A DNA stretch of 64,000 bases from Dactylonectria macrodidyma (GCA_020744425.1 JAGMUV010000051.1:1-64000); one strand, 5' to 3'; shown: positions 44,273 to 54,958, counted from the first letter of the stretch. The notes: generated by a model from the letters alone, not told the origin. Made by a program: numbers and translations.

Positions 44273-45433
44273 TCAAGACTTCTGTGTACGTTGGCGTGTT
44301 ACCATTGTAAACTCTGGAATCTTAGAACCCTCTTGAGATGCCTCTGCCCAAATCGTATCCTGTACCCCACCTGCCTTGGTCTCATCTTCCAGCTCCTGGT
44401 CAAGAAAGTCCTCGGTAGTAAAACTATTATTATCCCGTACAAATAGATCACCCTCCAGAAGGTCATTCTCGGCCTTGACCGGGTTATTCCCGACCTTGAC
44501 TAAGGGTTCTTGCTTTAGATCGAGCTTTATCTTAGCATCCCCTGACCGACTAGTGTCAATACTAGATATTCGCCTCCGCTTCCCCTTTCCTGTCTGAGAT
44601 TTCTTGGGTTGTTTAGTCGGCGATGAGGATATAGGTTGAGTCGATCTGCCCCTACCCTTACGGGTAGGGGTAGGAGTGAACGGGTCTTCGTTGTCGGATG
44701 TGGCCTCGTACGGATAGAGGAGGATGAGACTAAACTTGAATGGCGATACTATCTTAGCATGGGTCTCGCGTAGGAAGTCGACTAGGGATGTAGTGTTGTA
44801 GATATTGTCTGGGAAGGTCGAGATACTTGATGCAACCCCTGTTGAACAGTTTGAGATAAGTTGCCAGTCGAGTCGAAGGTAATTGCTGTCTTTCGTAGCT
44901 GATCGGATGAGACTTTGTACGAATTCGGCATGATTCTCGAATTGCCGGACAGGATCAGTGATAAAACAATGCGTAATCCGGCTGACAAGATGGGGGCTTC
45001 CGGTCTGGTACTTTTTCGTCTGCAATAGCCCATGCGATGCGATCTTATACCCTGCGGTATAGAAGAAGATCGTTAGATCGAATGGTTGCGACTTGGGTGT
45101 CTTCCGTGTAGCTTGAGCATGCTGGCTACGGCTCTGATTCCCCTCGTTGATTGCCGTTGAAAGGTCGTCAGATATAAGCCGGCCTCCCCCGGTGGGTATA
45201 AGCATTGCCGGGGCCGAGGCATGCTGGGAGATGTCCGAAGAGCCAGTGCTAGAAGGCAACTGGCCCTCATCCGTGAGGTCGATGGTGTCAATAGTCGCTC
45301 GGGGTTGGGAAGATCTTTGGGATTGAGAGGAAGAGAGGTTCTCGCCGCAATATAAACAAACTCGCCATTGCGGATTTGTTTGACGGATAACAGAATGAAG
45401 ATAATTCGTACGCGAACAATGCTCAGAAGTCAT
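44273..45433 (-). CDS. Transposon accessory protein B with SUMO-related motifs (copy 2)
   Basis: The 386-aa protein is the same as that at 11615-12775, including the IDLTDE and VKAE words. The stop codon lies 53 bp from the transposase stop, so the two transcripts converge and may overlap. Confidence 0.6.
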   Translation of the reverse strand: MTSEHCSRTNYLHSVIRQTNPQWRVCLYCGENLSSSQSQRSSQPRATIDTIDLTDEGQLPSSTGSSDISQHASAPAMLIPTGGGRLISDDLSTAINEGNQSRSQHAQATRKTPKSQPFDLTIFFYTAGYKIASHGLLQTKKYQTGSPHLVSRITHCFITDPVRQFENHAEFVQSLIRSATKDSNYLRLDWQLISNCSTGVASSISTFPDNIYNTTSLVDFLRETHAKIVSPFKFSLILLYPYEATSDNEDPFTPTPTRKGRGRSTQPISSSPTKQPKKSQTGKGKRRRISSIDTSRSGDAKIKLDLKQEPLVKVGNNPVKAENDLLEGDLFVRDNNSFTTEDFLDQELEDETKAGGVQDTIWAEASQEGSKIPEFTMVTRQRTQKS

Positions 45434-45610
45434 CGTTGAAAGATGATAAAATGAGATGGAAGAGTAGAGAATCTGCGTACGCAGATTTTTACAGGCTAAA
45501 TATTGTGCGTAAGCACTTGATTTGTTATCGCCCCTTCAGCCCTGGTTTAGTCTAGTCTGCGATGCGTGATTTTCTTCTCTAGTAGCGGCCGATTGTTGTA
45601 GTAACTCTGG

Positions 45611-46206
45611 TCATGCGTGATTTTTGTCCTTGGCCGCTGCTCGCTGTAGTAGCTCTTCCCCTAGAGCACGCCACTGTATTGGCGTGATCGTACTTATGAT
45701 ATCTTCAAGTTTCTTGCTCTTTAAGGGTTTGCTTTTTGTATGCCCTGTATCCTCTTTAGTATCTATATAGTATGCGATCTATACTTTAATCTTGGATACT
45801 TACTGTGGAAAGAACAGGTGATCCCACGGGATGAGTATGCGCAATTAGCGCAGGCGCCAGAAGCGATGCTACTCTCAGTATAGCATCCCAGGAAGATCCC
45901 ATTTCCCTTGGCGCAGTGGTGACAGGGGGTTTCCCGCTTTATCCCAAAGATAAAGATCAAGACAGCATCGATATTTTGCGTACGCGTAAGATCCAGCTTG
46001 GGAATGGATGACCGGCCTTGTCTTGATCTTGTGTTCAGCTGTAATAAGCGGTGAGGTCGGGGCGGCTCCTGGAACTTTAAGACTTTATGTGGTCGGATTA
46101 ATTGTGCCTTGGCGAGAGCCCATGATGTTAACTCGAGGGGGTCTGTAGGTTGAGGCGCTGTGGGCGGGACAGTTGGAAGCGACGAGCTGGAATCTGGTGA
46201 CGCCAT
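45611..46206 (-). CDS. Transposon accessory protein A, Cys-rich (copy 2)
   Basis: Exons 46206-45804 and 45744-45611 give the same 178-aa protein as 10842-11437, with the CHHC and CANC pairs. It starts 225 bp inside the right TIR. Confidence 0.6.
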
Positions 46207-46505
46207 GGCTGTAGTGGGTGATAATAAGGATTGCTTTTTCGATGCGGGTCATGCGAGGCATGTCTTTATTACGGGGTCGTACGGGGCAGCATGTTTTCAG
46301 TACGGCTCGAGGCCTCATAAGATGAATTGAAAAATCTTATAAAGGGATTATTGCATTGTGGTGGATACGGTAGGGTACCCCTAGTAGGTGTTTTTGGGTT
46401 TTGGAACAGTTTGAGTTACAGTCAACCGTAATAGGTGCAAATGATGTTTCGTCATGTACTGATTGAAGTGCGGAGTAAAAGTGGGTATAAGAGTGGGTAT
46501 TTTGG

Positions 46506-46545
46506 CCTTGGCGAAAATGGGGTCCATCCGCACTCGATGGGATAG
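46506..46545 (+). repeat. piggyBac terminal repeat, displaced
   Basis: The 40-bp block is identical to 17661-17700. Together with 46431-46505 it represents the lost 5' end of the piggyBac element, cut off by the IS3EU-like insertion and then separated by the inversion. Confidence 0.7.
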
Positions 46546-46758
46546 GTGCTGTATACTGCCGGAGGGCACCGCCCTCTGCTATGCATTGGCCGTGGCATGT
46601 AGGCTACGCCAAAATGGAATGCGCATATGTAGTGCAAATACTGTAGATATGCTGGTTGTGGCGTGTAGGGCAGTCCAAGTGATACAAAAGGACAAAACCT
46701 TCGTGCGGCCCAGTATCTAAGTCGTCACCGTCACCCAGGAACAGCTCAATCTTGCCGT

Positions 46759-47140
46759 TCATGACCCACAATCGTAAGAAAAAGAGCGCCAGTGCCCACT
46801 CTTGCAACCGCCCTGCCTAACAGCCGTTGGGTCATTGGTACACCACGTGTCGGTATAAACAGTAACTGAAACGTTAGCTGACTAGAGTTTGAATGGGCTA
46901 TTAAATCGCCGGGGACTCACAAATGTAGTCATTTCCGTGCCACTTCTTGTCCTCGTGGATGTTTTTGACGCTGTACCAATTGCCCGAGACACAACCACCA
47001 TTGCAATTGCGCGGTGGGATGTACTCCCCTTGAGCGGAAGCTCCCTGGCATTTTTTTGCATTGAAAACTTTGATGACCCCATCTGAAAGAGCTATTGTTC
47101 CGAAGAAACAAAGAGTAAAAAAGATCTTGAACGAATTCAT
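46759..47140 (-). CDS. Small secreted cysteine-rich protein (effector candidate)
   Basis: Exons 47140-46921 and 46865-46759 join across a 55-nt intron (GTGAGT...GTTTCAG) to give 108 aa. Residues 1-20 (MNSFKIFFTLCFFGTIALSD) form a signal peptide. The mature part has six cysteines (KKC, RNC, GGC, TWC, GGC, DC), an even number suited to three disulfides, and no transmembrane segment. The second exon ends cleanly at YDCGS. No family was recognised. Secretion is well supported; an effector role is inferred only from size, cysteines and the repeat-rich setting. Confidence 0.75.
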
Positions 47141-47322
47141 ACTGAAAAATTTAATTGCGTTGGCAATTTTTATTGTAAACAATGAATGAGTGAACCAATC
47201 TGACGGGCATTTGCTAGGGGGCGTCTGGTGTTAAATAGTTAAATGAAAAAGATCGTTTACTAAGTATTTATTGTCTATTGTAGCATAACCTTCGACTTAT
47301 TTTAGCTGACAAGATCCATGAG

Positions 47323-47589
47323 TCATGGTAGAAGATCCTTGCTAATCCTGACCCTTTTGCCTCTCCGTTCGAGCATCTGCTGCTTCTTGCGGCAGAAGAG
47401 GCTGAGAACTAGGTACGCTAGGAAAGCCGTAAAAACCTTTCGGACGATTTTCTCCAACATCTGCTCCACTCCATTTAACATGATGTGAGTCTGACTCGTA
47501 CATTCGGCACAACTATGAGTGCCTTTGCGCAATATTCGCCTTGGCTTCGGAGATCTGGCCGAATGGATGATTTGCTGTCCTTGATCCAT
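47323..47589 (-). pseudogene. Zn2Cys6 transcription factor N-terminal fragment
   Basis: The start MDQGQQIIHSAR...RRILRKGTHSCAEC is the standard beginning of a fungal binuclear zinc-cluster regulator, in which an RKGT.SC.EC run opens the DNA-binding domain. The expected continuation (RRRK..C) does not follow directly. A GTACGAGT donor at that point may start an intron, but no matching second exon with the remaining cysteines was found, so the gene looks broken. The remainder reads as a hydrophobic and basic tail of doubtful reality. Confidence 0.45.
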
Positions 47590-49590
47590 TGAGCGTTGTA
47601 TGGCTGCAGAATTAGGGCGAATTGCTAAGCATGGCAGAATGCAGGAATGGGTTTGATGCCCATTGTCAGCTTAAAATCTGGATCTCGGTGGAATGATGCC
47701 GTGGTTGCACTAGACTATCCCGTACTGGGAAACAATTCGCGACGGCTGAGTCAGCTCCATACAATCTAAGGGAGCTATTCTATTAGGATCTCAGGTACTT
47801 TGTACTCTTGATCCAGACCTAGAGCTTATCATGCTGACACTGGGCGACACCGGCGGATCTTCCGCCGAACCTTGGAGCGCGCTCTCCGCTGAGTTGAAGA
47901 TATCGGCCGACATCTGTCCTAGATTAAGTCCATCGCGGGTAAGCATGGGTCCAAGTCAGTCCGACAGAATGATCGACCAAAGGAGAGATGCGCCGTTTGA
48001 GATCACAGTGTTAAGGTCCAATATGCTAGCATTCTTCAGCTTCTACGAAAATAGCTAGCAAAGAAAGACGTGTGCTTACATCCAATACAGCGAATCATCT
48101 AGGGAAGATCTAGATTTCCTCAATTTCCACTGTTATCTATAGTCTTAGGTCGCTGTGGCTCTGGCCCGAGCCTATTCTTATTTAGTACCCGCGACGGAAA
48201 CACGGCGGAGCCTTGTTCTCGTCTCAGCCTTGGCATATAAATCCTGTCGCCAAAACTTACAATGGACTCTATAGAAAGACGAAAGAAGTTACTTAGAATT
48301 CTAATGTGCATTCTTTTAACCTTACTAGGCAAACCTTCATACTTCATAACGTTGCCACACATAACAACTCCAGTGTTATTACGAAGATGGGTTGGATGCA
48401 AACAAATACAGATAACAGGAAGTATACCTGCCAATCGGTCCGACTCTACCCCTTCAATACCCAGAACTACCCCGGGTTCCTAACACGTAACTGCAGAATC
48501 AATTGTTCAAGAACAAGTTACTTATTTCTGAACAAGAGGCTACGAAACAGGGACTAGGAGACCGTATAGGCGGCGGTCTTTCTCCCCCCGACTTCTTTTC
48601 CTTCGAAGGCACTAAAAACTCGGATGAAATGGTTAACGACAAGTTGCAACCCAAGACGGTACCATAGTGCAGAGAGGCATAGGACTCGCTAAGGAGAGTA
48701 ACAGGAGGCTGGATACTGAGAATTATTTAAGCTGCAAAATATAACTTGATTTGTTTCCTTTTCACCTAATGCCACAAGTTTACCCTACAATAGGGACCAC
48801 TCCAGACTCTTAGTTTAATGTAGACGCTGCAAGAGAAGCCGCATGGAGGACATATACTCTTAAAAATGTAGACCGTCATATTAACCTTTTGGCCTTGTTC
48901 AACTTGTGACTTATGTGACAATTGCTCTCTTTGGGTGTTGTATCTGGGATTGAAAACATCAGAGAAGGACTGGCTTAGACCTGAGGTTCCCTTATACTTG
49001 ACCTAGTCAGCCGTCGGGGTCACTTCTTCCCTTCCTTGATAAAGATTCAACATTAAAGAAACCCTAGCCTCTTTGCCTTACGCTTCGACTAAGCCAAGGG
49101 CCTCACAACATGGCTGTAGTCTTCGCCAATCAAACGAGAGAAAGTAAGCACTATAAGCAGTAAACAAACCTACTCCATATGTAAGTAATCGGGATTCTGA
49201 AAGCTCACCACGATCCAATTGTGTCTTCAACTTCGGATTAGCCTTCATAGAACCAGAATGGAAAGCGTTACATCAAGGAATGTAATACTCGCGAATCTAA
49301 GACATCTCGCATAATCTAACCGGTTTGGGTATTGCTTGATAGCTGAGCCTGATTCCGATATGCATGGCGATATCTCCCTGCTTGAAAAGGAAGCACAGTA
49401 AGACCGGAGAGGGTTATGTGGGTCTCGAGATTAATCACTTTCGAGGTATCCCATGTAGCCTACTTGCCTCCCTCCTTCGAAGTAAATAATCTATTTCATT
49501 CATTCAAGCCTAGGTATCCTGCTATTTGTGAAATTTCTCGCGGGTCGCGTTTATTAGAATTCAAAGTTGCTAGATTTTCATTTGTCCAGT
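47590..49590. other. Unassigned, decayed interval
   Basis: Only short open stretches occur (for example 47831-48058), without recognisable domains. One segment (49290-49345, AAGACATCTCGC.TAATCTAACCGG) recurs in diverged form at 59117-59160. The interval is probably old non-coding or decayed repeat DNA. Confidence 0.4.
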
Positions 49591-49599
49591 GCCCAAAGA

Positions 49600-50300
49600 T
49601 GTTTCACCTCTTCCCACGACTCCCGGCCGAACTTCAACTCAAGATCTGGGACGCAAGCTAGCTAACACCAGGCATTCACATATTGGATGTCTGTTTCCAA
49701 CCCAGGCAGGGTTTATCAGAGACAGCTACAGACCGTGTCTTTCTCGATAGCCTAGTCGTCTCACCCGGATACCGTCTAGGGTAGCGACCGTCTTATCTGC
49801 AAAGTTGACTCAGCTAAAGTTTCTGAAGCAAGGGGAGGCAGCGGCAAGCTAGAGGAACGCAATGTTATTTACCTCCCAAGACATGGCAAACGTATTTCTT
49901 ACGACAATAATACGGGATGTGCTGTGCTTACGCTTCGGTTCAATTCATCACATGGTACAGGGTGCAACAAACAAGATCCTGGCCCAAGATCCTCATCCAG
50001 TCATGTAAAATAACATCACAAGAACACTTGAAGCTGAATGGTGTGAGGGTATGGCAGCGTCTCTATTCACCGCTCGGCGCCTAGCTATCGACATTAGGGA
50101 CTTGCGGTGCTCGACTGGACTCGATCCCATGCTAATAGCCGACCTTTGTATTTGCATCAAGAATGACATTGAGGTACTGTACCTGGTTGACTATTGTGTT
50201 GGGAGATGCCCTCGATGCTTAAAAGGGAAACTGATATAAAAGGGTTAGTGATGAGGAAATTTAGCCTCGCGAAGGAACTAGACACTGATGATTGAGAAAT
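49600..50300 (+). pseudogene. 2EXR-domain protein relic
   Basis: The frame beginning at the ATG near 49600 reads MFHLFPRLPAELQLKIWDAS, the typical opening of the fungal 2EXR domain. It then hits TAG, with the family-like continuation LTPGIHILDVCFQ beyond it. Further stops follow at frequent intervals to about 50300. The stop codons are compatible with C-to-T decay. The gene is not functional. Confidence 0.55.
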
Positions 50301-50689
50301 GGACGTCTTTTATAGGTTAACGGTAACATATAGTGAAATTTCAGATCTCGAGAAACTAGGATTAGATTCTAACAATTCTATATTTATGCTTGCTCAGGTC
50401 TTGGGGTATATGATCTAGGAGCAGCAGGGGACTCAGGGACTGTTCTCCTCTATTCGGATATTGGTCTGTGAGGAAGAAGCTGGCAATATAGAGACAAGAC
50501 TGTGAGTGTGGTATGTTTTGAAGACAGTTAATAGCTTGCTGTAAGGGAGACTTAAATTAAGCTTAGATATATTAATAGACGTATCTATATTTGGCCAGTT
50601 AATTATATATCTCTATTCTGCCAGTATGAATAAAAGCTTAAACAACTTAATAAACTCCTAATTGCAACTATTGATATATATTATAAGCG

Positions 50690-51640
50690 AATGTTGCTAT
50701 GACTCAAAATGGCTGGACTGACGATGAGACAGGTCTTGAGTGGCTCAAGCACTTTGACCAGCATACAAAGGCCCAATTAACCGGTCACTATCGTCTTCTG
50801 ATACTCGATAGGCACGAAAGTCACCATTCGGTCGACTTTAAGAAATATTATGAAGAGGACCACATTATTACGCTTTATATACCGCCTCATTCATCTCATC
50901 TGCTCTAGCCTCTTGATGTCGGGTGCTTTGGGCTGCTAAAAAAGGCATACGGTCAGGAGATTGAGTATCTAATTAGATGCTTAATCACCCACGTTTCTTA
51001 GACTGAGTTCTTCCCAGCTTTTTATGCTAACTACTAAGCCGCCATTATAAAGAGTAATATTAAAGAGGGTTTTCGAGGGGCCGGACTTATTCCTTTAGAC
51101 CCAGAAAATGTCATATCAAAGCTTAATATACAGCTACGGACTCCAATACCTATTAGGGAGGAGGCTAGCCTCCCCGACCCTTAGGTCTTAAAGACTCCAA
51201 AGACTGTCCTTGAGGCTAGCTCTCAGTCTGAATACTTTAAAAGACGAATCAGAAGGCATTAAAGCAGCTTTCCGGCATCTATTATTAAGGCGCTTGTGTT
51301 ATTTTCTAAGGGAATGATAGCAATAATGCATTAAATGGCGTTATTAAAGTCTGAGAATTAGATCTTTCGATAGGCGAATGAGACCCTTAGTAAGCGGCGC
51401 AGAGCGAAAAGAACCGCCTACAGAATAGAAGGAAGATGACTTTAGAGGAGGGACGGGAAGCAATTGATCAGATAGATGTTAATATGCAGATACAGGCTGA
51501 ATCATCGAAAACTGGTAGTTAAGGAGGGTCAGTGCGACCGAAGGAAAGTTGCTGTAGAACTTGCGGAAAGACTGGTCATAATGCAAGGACCTGTCAGATT
51601 ATTATTGAGACGTCTGAGGAAGAGTATAGCGAGTAGTTTT
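50690..51640 (+). pseudogene. RIP-decayed Fot/pogo transposase relic
   Basis: Reading one frame through the stops gives pogo core words: NGWTDDETGLEWLKHFD, LLILDRHESH, then IPPHSSHLL-stop-PLDVGCF, where the family has a Gln. It ends with a CCHC knuckle (CCRTCGKTGHNARTC). Nearly all stops are TAG or TAA at positions expected to be CAG or CAA, the hallmark of RIP. The surrounding DNA is AT-rich. The N-terminal third and the ends of the element were not identified. Confidence 0.75.
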
Positions 51641-51871
51641 AATTGATTTAATATTGTGTTGTGTTTTTGTTTAAGTTTTAATCTTGAAGGTTATGAAAAG
51701 TGCAGCGCAGGCTTATCATGCATGTACGTTAGTATATATTCATTCTCGATTGCCCTTTTCTCAATCATCTTCTATAGCAAGACATCGCCTCGGCACACAG
51801 CAGATTCTTAATTTTCAGAATCAAACACCTTTGTTCTTTTTTAAAAGTAATCTATGCTACCTTCGCTAAAT

Positions 51872-52340
51872 ATGCAGCCTCTTCATCTTTTTGCTCTGGG
51901 CATCCTTTCCGGAACCAGTACTTATAGCAGCTTCCTATTTTGGCGACACCGTGGACAACCTACCAGGTTTCCAGTCCGCGTGGTGGGAAGCACGCGAGAA
52001 GATGTGCTACCAGTACAACAAGAGCTGCGGATGGCAGCAGCCTTGTACTGTTGTTACGACTGCTACTCGCAGCGGTAACGGCACTCCAATCACTGCTCGA
52101 GCGACATTGCAACGGAGCAAGTATGTTGGCAAGAGGGGCTTCAAAGATTGCTGGGTATGTTACTGATCTTTACGGTTATCTTACTCTCTGCTAACAGGTC
52201 GCGCGCAGGATGCTACTGAGTATGTTCAGGACTTGATCTTCGCTTACGTGGAGCTAACACAAATAACGTACCGGTATATGATAAGCAGAACTTATCGTGG
52301 GGTCGTTTTGCGGAGTAATTTCGGGAAATCGTATGCGATT
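51872..52340 (+). pseudogene. Small secreted protein gene, frameshifted and interrupted
   Basis: ATG at 51872 begins a signal-like sequence (MQPLHLFALGILS). The downstream frame (SYFGDTVDNLPGFQSAWW, three to four cysteines, CGWQQPC, ending KDCW) is shifted by one base relative to it, somewhere around 51900-51925. An intron 52155-52208 (GTATGT...GCGCGCAG) gives continuation DATEYVQDLIF. Reading becomes implausible near 52330, next to the Crypton border. It appears to be a secreted-protein gene broken by a frameshift and by the Crypton insertion. Confidence 0.5.
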
Positions 52341-52362
52341 ACACAACTACCACCTGATAAGT

Positions 52363-52523
52363 GTCCGGCGCCGCGCACGCGAATATCTCGACGGCCAGTG
52401 GCCCAATCGGGGCCGTTCCGGGGCTTGGGGGACTGCTACACTCCAGCGGTGCGTTTAGTCTAGGAGCGGCGCTGTATAGGCTACTGGTCGTCGAGATATT
52501 TGCGTGTGCAGCGCCGGGAAGGG
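52363..52523. repeat. Foldback at the Crypton left end with C-to-T type divergence
   Basis: Bases 52363 to about 52434 pair with about 52446-52523. The left arm reads CCGGCGCCGCGCACGCG and the complement of the right arm CCGGCGCTGCACACGCA. In the first ~35 bp the differences are C-to-T or G-to-A, with the left arm keeping the C/G state. This looks like a small inverted duplication of which one arm suffered RIP-like change. Confidence 0.65.
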
Positions 52524-52657
52524 ATAGGGGCCTAGGCTCTGCTGCAAGGACTACGACATAACAATGCACTAATCCTACGGCTCTTTAATCTTTAAAAATA
52601 CGTCTTCTAAATAGATATATATATATCTATATATAAAGATCCTACTAAACAGCCGAC

Positions 52658-54958
52658 TTACCGTCGACGAGGGGCGGTCCGCCTCCTCCCTAGCCGGGTC
52701 CAGCGTCCCCGATGGCCCTGGCCCCGAGTCGGACCTGGTCCCGGGCCTGGGCCTGGGTCATCGGGCACGGGGGTCCCTACCTGCACCTGTATCTGGCTCT
52801 GGCTCTGGCCCTGGCCCCGCCGGCGGCGCTGTTTAAGCTCGTCGACGAGCCGGTTCAAGCTCCGGCCGGCGCGTAAAAGCTCTAGCTCTGCAACGGCCTC
52901 CTCCTTACTCTTACCGGACGCTATACAGGCCAAGAGCTCGTCCCAGATCACCTTCCGGCGACAGAACTGCACCCTGACCCCGTTCCCCGGGCGCCAGCGG
53001 CTTCCCCACGTCTCTTCTAGCACCCGTACGGCCGGCTGGCCTGCAATCCCTTCCTCCCACTCCTTCCAGACGTCCTGCACTGTAAAGACCCTAGCTAGGG
53101 CTGTAACGACGGGCATACCTGGTACTAGAGGCTCTGGGGCCAGGGCCGGGGCCGGAGCCGGAGCCATATTGAGATTCAAGGTAGGAGCTGTCGATAGCGC
53201 CGGCGCCACTGCTGGCCCGGCTCCGAAGTAGCCGGTAAAGGTGATAGGGGCCTTGCCCTGGAGGAGAGCATCAAGGCCGCCCTGAATCCCCTCCAGCCGG
53301 GTCTCTAGCCGGATGGCGAGCCGCTGGCTATTCTGTAAGAGGGCCTCGCGTGTGCTCTCTAAGACGCCGCTTAGCTCTGGCAGCGCGCGTCGTACGAGCA
53401 GGCTGAACGGCTCCGTAGCCTCTACCGTGTTAGAGCGCATGGCGACGGCGAACTCATCCCACTCAGGCCCGTTAAAAGGGGCGTAGGCGAAGAAGGGTAG
53501 CGACGGGTAGCGGGGCTGTAAGACAGCCAGGTCTTGTAAGAGTACTATACGCAGGCGCCGCATAAGCTTAAGGAAGCCGTCAGCAGCCAGGTCGTCGTCG
53601 TCGAGGCCCCCTTCTGCCCAGCATTGCCGGCGCGCGCGCGCTTCAAAGCGGGGCTCCCACTCCTCGATCCACGGCCAGAGCTGCTTTTGTAAGACGTACG
53701 GGGGTTCATAGGCTGCACGTGCAAGGAAGTAGTCCCCTGAGGACGCTGAGAAGCCGGCGACGATACGCATGAACTCGCGCGGTAGGTGCGTAAGATAGGC
53801 TTGGCAGAGCACGCTCTGGTTCCAGCGGCCGGCCTGCGAGATCTGGGCGAGCGAAGTGCCGTGGGTCTCCGCATCCTGGGCGCCTACCCTGCGCGGAAGG
53901 TGCGTCTTCTTTAATGCGATAAGGCCAGCGGCGCCGAAGATACGCCAGGTCTCTTGTAGCTGTGTCGGGTACGAGAGCTCCTGCTCGCGGTCCCGTCCGA
54001 CGAGGACTTTGATCCGATACCAGTCCTGACGGCGCCGGAAGGACGGGGGCGGCTCGCCAGCAATATGCCAGCGCCAGAAGAAGAGCTGTGCTAGGGCCCC
54101 TTGCGTACAGAATAAGGGGTCCTTATGCCGGAGCGCGCCCATAAACTCCTTCCTCGCCGTCTTATTTAGCTTGCCGTCTTGTAAAAGGCTTATGAGGCAG
54201 CCACATGGGGTCGGGCCTTCTGAAGGCGGATAGTCAAGTAGGGATAGGTCTGCAAGCTCCATCTTATGGCGGTTTTCCCCCCGTAAGAGGTAGTAGTGGC
54301 CGAAGAGGAGGTCGACTCGCGTACGGAGGTTTTGCGGCATATATGCGGCCCCACTGAGAAGGAGATCCTGGATCCGGAGCCATTCATCGGGGGAATAGCC
54401 GGCCTGGATCCCGTCGGTTCCGCGGTCTTTAAAGGAGGCGCGGTCGTGCTTCCCCCGCTGCCGGCCCCGTTGCTCAAGGAAGCCTCGCACGGCGGCGCCC
54501 CGGGGGTTCTCTATATTCGCGTTGCCGTGAGCCACCTGGAGCCGCCAGAGCTCGATAACGGCCGCGATGTAGGCGTCGATAGTGCTCCTCGTAAGCAGGG
54601 ATCCTTTAGTAAGGCCTGCTGGTACTGCAGCTGTCGCAAGGGCCGTGGGTGGCACGTAGCCCTCGCGGTCGTCCGCGAGCAGCTCGGCGGCCTCAGCTAC
54701 GGGGACCTCTAGGGCTTCGGCTAGGCTTTCGGCCTCTGCCAGGGCCGCGGCCTCGAGCTGCTCCTGTTCGAGCTGTTGCCGTAGCTGTACGGCCTCGCCT
54801 TTGACCTTACCCCTACCCCGCGCCCGTGGCTTCTTCTGCGGTAGCGCTACGCGTCGTAAGAGGATATCCTCTTTGAGCCACGCCGCCAGCTTGTCCGGCG
54901 TTACGAGCTCGCCGTCGGGCCAGCTATAGAGCGAGCCGTCTGCTGCAGCCCGAGGCAT
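52658..54958 (-). CDS. Crypton tyrosine recombinase with GCR1_C domain
   Basis: A single 766-aa frame from ATG 54958. Residues ~30-110 are basic and coiled-coil. The tyrosine recombinase domain (about 120-430) keeps the catalytic set: R in YYLLRGENRHKM, H and R in HGTSLAQISQAGRW, and the nucleophilic Y in CQAYLTHLPREF. A GCR1_C DNA-binding domain follows (VQDVWKEWEEGIAGQ ... RRKVIWDELLACI). The C-terminus is a G/P/Q repeat. The enzyme cuts and rejoins DNA for insertion. An upstream segment 55201-55070 (MATDDSYTAADERARAARR...AKQREWK) probably forms the true first exon, because AWCHMPRAAADG after a CTATAG acceptor continues it, but the donor lies in a G-rich tract and could not be fixed. Confidence 0.85.
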   Translation of the reverse strand: MPRAAADGSLYSWPDGELVTPDKLAAWLKEDILLRRVALPQKKPRARGRGKVKGEAVQLRQQLEQEQLEAAALAEAESLAEALEVPVAEAAELLADDREGYVPPTALATAAVPAGLTKGSLLTRSTIDAYIAAVIELWRLQVAHGNANIENPRGAAVRGFLEQRGRQRGKHDRASFKDRGTDGIQAGYSPDEWLRIQDLLLSGAAYMPQNLRTRVDLLFGHYYLLRGENRHKMELADLSLLDYPPSEGPTPCGCLISLLQDGKLNKTARKEFMGALRHKDPLFCTQGALAQLFFWRWHIAGEPPPSFRRRQDWYRIKVLVGRDREQELSYPTQLQETWRIFGAAGLIALKKTHLPRRVGAQDAETHGTSLAQISQAGRWNQSVLCQAYLTHLPREFMRIVAGFSASSGDYFLARAAYEPPYVLQKQLWPWIEEWEPRFEARARRQCWAEGGLDDDDLAADGFLKLMRRLRIVLLQDLAVLQPRYPSLPFFAYAPFNGPEWDEFAVAMRSNTVEATEPFSLLVRRALPELSGVLESTREALLQNSQRLAIRLETRLEGIQGGLDALLQGKAPITFTGYFGAGPAVAPALSTAPTLNLNMAPAPAPALAPEPLVPGMPVVTALARVFTVQDVWKEWEEGIAGQPAVRVLEETWGSRWRPGNGVRVQFCRRKVIWDELLACIASGKSKEEAVAELELLRAGRSLNRLVDELKQRRRRGQGQSQSQIQVQVGTPVPDDPGPGPGPGPTRGQGHRGRWTRLGRRRTAPRRR

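Larger units (their letters stand above)
41488..46430 (+). mobile_element. IS3EU-like DDE transposon, copy 2
   Basis: This is the mirror image of 10618-15560: same length, same TIR (TACGGTTGACTG...), and every gene border maps by reflection. The flanks are ATTAA on the left and ATAGG on the right. ATAGG matches the complement of CCTAT beside copy 1, and ATTAA the complement of TTAAT beside copy 1, so each copy holds one half of each duplication. Confidence 0.85.

Noticed and set aside
52339..52569. Two overlapping short proteins on opposite strands with similar sequences
   Set aside because: They arise from reading the same inverted repeat on both strands. No gene signal accompanies them.
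52658..54958. Starship-type tyrosine recombinase (captain)
   Set aside because: The protein has the Crypton arrangement with a C-terminal GCR1_C domain and the HLPREF-type active site. It does not look like a DUF3435 captain, and no cargo boundary is seen.
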